DNA from: Beijerinckiaceae bacterium
Lineage (GTDB): Bacteria > Pseudomonadota > Alphaproteobacteria > Rhizobiales > Beijerinckiaceae
Assembly: GCA_947453205.1 (NCBI GenBank)
Contig: CANGFT010000006.1
Location: 58,150 to 122,149 of the forward strand
DNA length: 64,000 bases
Direction: 5' to 3'
Position numbers and translations under genes: made by a program. Below are positions 60,648 through 64,000 of the stretch, piece after piece. How positions within the stretch are numbered: position 1 is the stretch's first letter; each line of letters starts with the position of its first letter. Below the pieces are notes generated by a model, which ran no database searches, was not told the origin of the DNA, and worked only from the letters and a program-made list of their open reading frames with translations.

Positions 60648-61688
60648 ATGAGCATGACGCAACCTCCAAAGAGCGACGCTGGCGCGCAGATGCTCGCTGG
60701 CGCGCGGTGGCGCTGGCATGAGGGCCTTTTCTGGCTCGCGGCCATCGGCCTTTTCTTCCTCTTCGGCGATTTCATTCCGGGCGTTCCGACCCGGCTGATG
60801 CTGCTCAGCGAAATCATCAGCCTTGGTCTGCTCGCCCTGTCGATTGATCTGGTGCTCGGCTATGCGGGCGTCGTGACCCTTGGCCAGGGCGCGTTCTTCG
60901 GCCTCGGCTCCTATGTGGCGGCGCTCATGGCCAAGGCCGGCATGGGCGCCTTTCCGCTTTCCGATCCGGTGGTCGGCCTTCTGGCTGCGGCGGCGGTCAG
61001 CGGCTTTGCGGGCTTCGTCACGAGCTTTCTCGTCCTGCGCGGCTCCGACCTCACGCGCCTCATGGTGACTTTGGGCGTGGCGCTGATCCTCGCCGAACTC
61101 GCCAACCAGATGCGCTGGCTGACCGGCGGCGCCGACGGCCTGCATGGCGTCATCATGGGGCCCGTCCTTGGCCAATGGGATTTCGACCTGTGGGGCCGCA
61201 CCGCCTATCTCTATTCGCTGGCGGTGCTCTTCGTCTGCTTCTGGATCTCGCGGCGCATCGTGAACTCGCCCTTCGGCCTGTCGCTCAAGGCCATCAAGGG
61301 CAACGCCCTGCGCGCCCGCGCCATCGGCGTGCCGGTGAATGCGCGCCTCGTCGCCATCTACACCATCGCGGCGGCCATTGCGGGCGTGGCGGGCGCCTTG
61401 CTCGCGCAGACGACCCAGTCGGCCTCGCCCGACATGATCGCCTTCCATCGCTCGGCGGACGCCCTGCTGATCCTCGTCTTCGGCGGCGCGGGCTATCTCT
61501 ACGGCGGGCTGATCGGCGCGGGCCTGTTCCGCGTGATGCAGGATGTGATCGGCAACATCACCCTGCAATACTGGCAGTTCTGGCTTGGCCTCGTGCTGGT
61601 GCTGCTGGTGCTCTTCGTGCGCGGCGGCGTGATCGGGCTGATCGAGGGCATGCGCGACCGCCTCACCCGCAAGGGAGACGCCCCATGA
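60648..61688 (+). CDS. Branched-chain amino acid-type ABC transporter permease (LivM family)
   Basis: A 346-residue permease with about ten helices. Characteristic segments are LGYAGVVTLGQGAFFGLGSY, AIKGNALRARAIGVPVNARL and the cytoplasmic EAA-like loop. Start ATG at 60648 with GAGG upstream; ATG 60654 is also possible. It overlaps the ATPase gene by ATGA. Confidence 0.93.
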   Translation: MSMTQPPKSDAGAQMLAGARWRWHEGLFWLAAIGLFFLFGDFIPGVPTRLMLLSEIISLGLLALSIDLVLGYAGVVTLGQGAFFGLGSYVAALMAKAGMGAFPLSDPVVGLLAAAAVSGFAGFVTSFLVLRGSDLTRLMVTLGVALILAELANQMRWLTGGADGLHGVIMGPVLGQWDFDLWGRTAYLYSLAVLFVCFWISRRIVNSPFGLSLKAIKGNALRARAIGVPVNARLVAIYTIAAAIAGVAGALLAQTTQSASPDMIAFHRSADALLILVFGGAGYLYGGLIGAGLFRVMQDVIGNITLQYWQFWLGLVLVLLVLFVRGGVIGLIEGMRDRLTRKGDAP

Positions 61689-62443
61689 GCTTCGTCCTGG
61701 AGACGCAGGGCCTCTGCAAGAGCTTCGGCGGCATCATCGCCACCGACAATGTGAGCTTCAAACTGCCCGCAGGCGCGCGCCATGCGCTCATCGGGCCCAA
61801 TGGCGCGGGCAAGACCACCTTCGTCAACCAGTTGACCGGCGTGCTCACGCCGACTTCGGGCCGCATCCTCTTTGAGGGCGCGGACATCACGGACTGGAGC
61901 GTGCGCCGCAGGGCCACCGCAGGCATCGCCCGGACCTTCCAGATCAACCAGCTCTTCGCTGATCTGAGCCCCCTCGAATCCGTGACCCTCGCCATCAACG
62001 AGCGGGAGAACGCGGCCTCCGAATGGTTCCGGCCCATCGGCTCGCGCACCGACATCGTGGACGAAGCCTGCGCCCTGCTGGAGACGCTCGGCATCGGGGA
62101 TGTGCGCGACGCCCGCGTGGGCGCCCTGCCCTATGGCAAGCAGCGCCTGCTGGAGATCGCGCTCGCCCTCGCCGCCAAGCCCAAACTCCTGCTGCTCGAC
62201 GAGCCTGCTGCGGGCGTGCCTGAATCCGAGCGCGAGCAGATCCTCGATGTCGTCGCCCGCCTGCCCGATACGGTCGCTCTGGTGCTGATCGAGCATGACA
62301 TGCATCTCGTCTTCCGCTTCGCCAGAACGATCTCGGTTCTGGTGAACGGCGCGCTGTTCTGCGAGGGAACGGCGGAGGAGATCGCCCGCGACCCGCGCGT
62401 GCGGCAGGTCTATCTCGGCGAGGAGGACGTCGGTCATGGCTGA
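61685..62443 (+). CDS. ABC transporter ATPase (LivG family)
   Basis: A 252-residue ATPase. Walker A GPNGAGKTTFVNQL, signature PYGKQRLLEIALALAAKP and Walker B LLLLDEPAAGVPESE are present; the signature is the LivG form rather than LSGGQ. It overlaps livF by 8 bp. Confidence 0.93.
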   Translation: MSFVLETQGLCKSFGGIIATDNVSFKLPAGARHALIGPNGAGKTTFVNQLTGVLTPTSGRILFEGADITDWSVRRRATAGIARTFQINQLFADLSPLESVTLAINERENAASEWFRPIGSRTDIVDEACALLETLGIGDVRDARVGALPYGKQRLLEIALALAAKPKLLLLDEPAAGVPESEREQILDVVARLPDTVALVLIEHDMHLVFRFARTISVLVNGALFCEGTAEEIARDPRVRQVYLGEEDVGHG

Positions 62444-63164
62444 TCTTCTCGAACTCGAAGGACTCTCGGCGGGCTATGGCGAGGCCGTGGTTCTGACCGA
62501 CATTTCCCTCAAGCTGGCCGAAGGCGAGGCGCTGGCCCTGCTCGGGCGCAACGGCACGGGCAAGACGACGCTCATCAACACCATCGTCGGCCTGACGCGC
62601 CGTCGCGCAGGGGCCATCAGGCTGGGCGGGGTGGATGTGACGCGCCTGCGGCCGGACCAGCGGGCGCTCGCGGGGATCGGCTGGGTGCCGCAGGAGCGCA
62701 ACATCTTCAAGTCCCTGACCGTCGAGGAAAACATCACTGCGGTCGCGACGAAGGGGCCCTGGGAGATGGAGCGCATCTTCGGCATGTTCCCGCGCCTCGC
62801 CGAGCGACGCCGCAACATGGGCGACCAGCTCTCGGGCGGCGAACAGCAGATGCTCGCCATCGGCCGCGCGCTGGCGCTGAACCCGCGCGTTCTCCTGCTG
62901 GACGAGCCGACCGAGGGCCTCGCCCCCATCATCGTCGATGAATTGCTCGCGGCCCTGCGCAAGATCGTGCGCGAGGAGGGGCTGGCGGCCATCATCGTGG
63001 AACAGAGCCCGCGAAAAATCCTGCCCCTGACGGATACCGCAATCATCCTTGATCGGGGTATGATCGCCTATCAGGGCAAAAGCGCCGCGCTCGCGGGCGA
63101 CGCCGCCACCCTCGCCAATCTGCTCGGCGTCGCCGAGCGCACACCAACGGCCCAGAAAGCCTGA
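62436..63164 (+). CDS. ABC transporter ATPase (LivF family)
   Basis: A 242-residue ATPase with Walker A GRNGTGKTTLINTIVGL, signature LSGGEQQMLAIGRALALNP and Walker B VLLLDEPTEGLAPIIV, the LivF pattern. It completes the set K-H-M-G-F. The next gene follows after 18 bp on the same strand. Confidence 0.93.
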   Translation: MADLLELEGLSAGYGEAVVLTDISLKLAEGEALALLGRNGTGKTTLINTIVGLTRRRAGAIRLGGVDVTRLRPDQRALAGIGWVPQERNIFKSLTVEENITAVATKGPWEMERIFGMFPRLAERRRNMGDQLSGGEQQMLAIGRALALNPRVLLLDEPTEGLAPIIVDELLAALRKIVREEGLAAIIVEQSPRKILPLTDTAIILDRGMIAYQGKSAALAGDAATLANLLGVAERTPTAQKA

Positions 63165-63182
63165 CCATAAGGACCACAGGAC

Positions 63183-64000
63183 ATGATGCGCAAAAAGCCT
63201 CCCTTCCGCGCCGACCATGTTGGCTCCCTTCTGCGCTCCGCGCCCCTCAAGGACGCCCGCGAGAAGTTTTTCACCCACAAGATCTCCGCCGACGAGCTGA
63301 AGGCGGTCGAGGATGTGGAGATCAAGAAGATCATCGCCAAGCAGGAGGCCATCGGCCTTGAGTCCATCACCGATGGCGAGTTCCGCCGCTCCTGGTGGCA
63401 CATGGACTTCATCGGCGAGCTCGATGGCGTCGAGGTGATCGAGGTCGATCAGGGCATCCAGTTCACGGGCGTCCAGACCAAGCCCAAGGCGCCCCGCGTC
63501 ACCGGCAAGATCAGCTCGAAGAACCATCCCCATATCGAGCACTTCAAGTTCCTCGCCGCCAATACGACGAAGACCCCGAAGCAGGCCATTCCCAGCCCCT
63601 CGATGCTGCACTATCGCGGCGGGCGCAAGATGATCAACATGGGCGTCTATCCGACCATGGAGGAATTCTACCACGACCTCGGACAGGCCTATAAGCAGGC
63701 CGTCCATGGCTTCTATGCGGCGGGCTGCCGCTATCTGCAGATCGACGATTGCAGCTTCGCCTATCTGTGCGACCCCAAGCAGCGCGAGATGCTGGCCGCG
63801 CGCGGCGATGATCCGACCAGGCAGGGCGAGATCTATGTGGGCATGATGAACGCCGCCCTCGAGAACAAGCCTGCGGACCTTGTCGCCACCATGCATGTGT
63901 GCCGCGGCAACTTCCGCTCCACCTTCATCTCCTCGGGCGGCTATGAGCCGATCGCCGACCTCATGTTCAACACCCTGAACATGGACGGCTACTTCCTCGA
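63183..64000 (+). CDS. MetE C-terminal-domain-like methyltransferase, cut by the window end
   Basis: At least 272 residues are visible and the frame is open at the window end. It begins RKKPPFRADHVGSLLRSAPL and contains SITDGEFRRSWWHMDF, RYLQIDDCSFAYLC and MHVCRGNFRSTF. These are motifs of the cobalamin-independent methionine synthase C-terminal domain in its short, stand-alone form (YxjG/epoxyalkane:CoM transferase-like), with His/Cys metal ligands in MHVCRGN. Being 18 bp after the transporter, it may act on the imported compound. Another substrate than homocysteine is likely. Confidence 0.85.
   Translation, partial: MMRKKPPFRADHVGSLLRSAPLKDAREKFFTHKISADELKAVEDVEIKKIIAKQEAIGLESITDGEFRRSWWHMDFIGELDGVEVIEVDQGIQFTGVQTKPKAPRVTGKISSKNHPHIEHFKFLAANTTKTPKQAIPSPSMLHYRGGRKMINMGVYPTMEEFYHDLGQAYKQAVHGFYAAGCRYLQIDDCSFAYLCDPKQREMLAARGDDPTRQGEIYVGMMNAALENKPADLVATMHVCRGNFRSTFISSGGYEPIADLMFNTLNMDGYFL

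Noticed and set aside
61995..63896. Long minus-strand frame opposite livG-livF-metE-like genes
   Set aside because: Antisense shadow; Walker motifs are intact on the other strand.
1..64000. CRISPR arrays, tRNA and rRNA genes
   Set aside because: No regularly spaced repeats, cloverleaf with TTC-arm, or rRNA sequence was recognised by reading; a covariance search would be needed to exclude weak tRNAs.

Overview
The window looks like a chromosomal segment of a high-GC alphaproteobacterium of the order Hyphomicrobiales, probably near Beijerinckiaceae or Methylocystaceae. The clues are the feuPQ-cycHJKL-degP gene order known from rhizobia, a MucR/Ros regulator, DUF5330, DUF6456, DUF1491 and DUF2336 families, and an RcGTA-type gene transfer agent (GTA) cluster. 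No rRNA, tRNA, integrase, insertion sequence or CRISPR array was recognised.

Layout. 1-8.2 kb (minus): an envelope-stress and cytochrome c maturation block (PepSY-like protein, FeuP/FeuQ-like two-component system, CcmI-CcmE-CcmF-CcmH, DegP). 8.2-28.9 kb (minus): a complete GTA-like cluster. In transcription order it holds g1, terminase, portal, g3.5, prohead protease, capsid, g6-g15, a DUF2793/C1q-like fibre protein, endolysin, holin and nested spanins. A trypsin-like protease gene sits in it on the opposite strand. 29-31.3 kb: DUF3800, a candidate structured RNA, a sugar isomerase-like protein and YcgN. 31.4-41.8 kb: housekeeping genes (class A PBP, DUF1214/DUF1254 pair, DUF2336, cell-cycle-like histidine kinase, SufE, MucR). 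41.8-55.4 kb: peptidase, isochorismatase-like hydrolase, superoxide dismutase, YdjC-like deacetylase, metallo-hydrolase, GMC oxidoreductase, polyprenyl glycosyltransferase, MurJ, HAD, panC-panB. 55.4-57.4 kb: a small conflict-type island (phosphoribosyltransferase plus SLOG-like protein, and HicAB). 57.4-64 kb: an EEP nuclease-like protein and a branched-chain-amino-acid-type ABC operon running into a MetE-like gene cut by the window end.

The most striking object is between 22.5 and 26.9 kb. The GTA portal protein does not end after its portal core. It continues through a Gly/Asp-rich linker with a PRDDLGRWTDGGG motif into a short variable C-terminal tip, and a small gene starts inside its 3' end. 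Downstream, an 89-bp perfect copy of the linker DNA introduces a second, detached tip resembling polymorphic toxin type 44. That tip is followed by an overlapping membrane-protein gene and by paralogues of the small gene. This is the architecture of CDI/Rhs-type polymorphic toxins with orphan tips and immunity genes, here built on a GTA portal. It suggests (inference) that GTA particles could deliver a toxin along with DNA and that kin are protected by the immunity genes.
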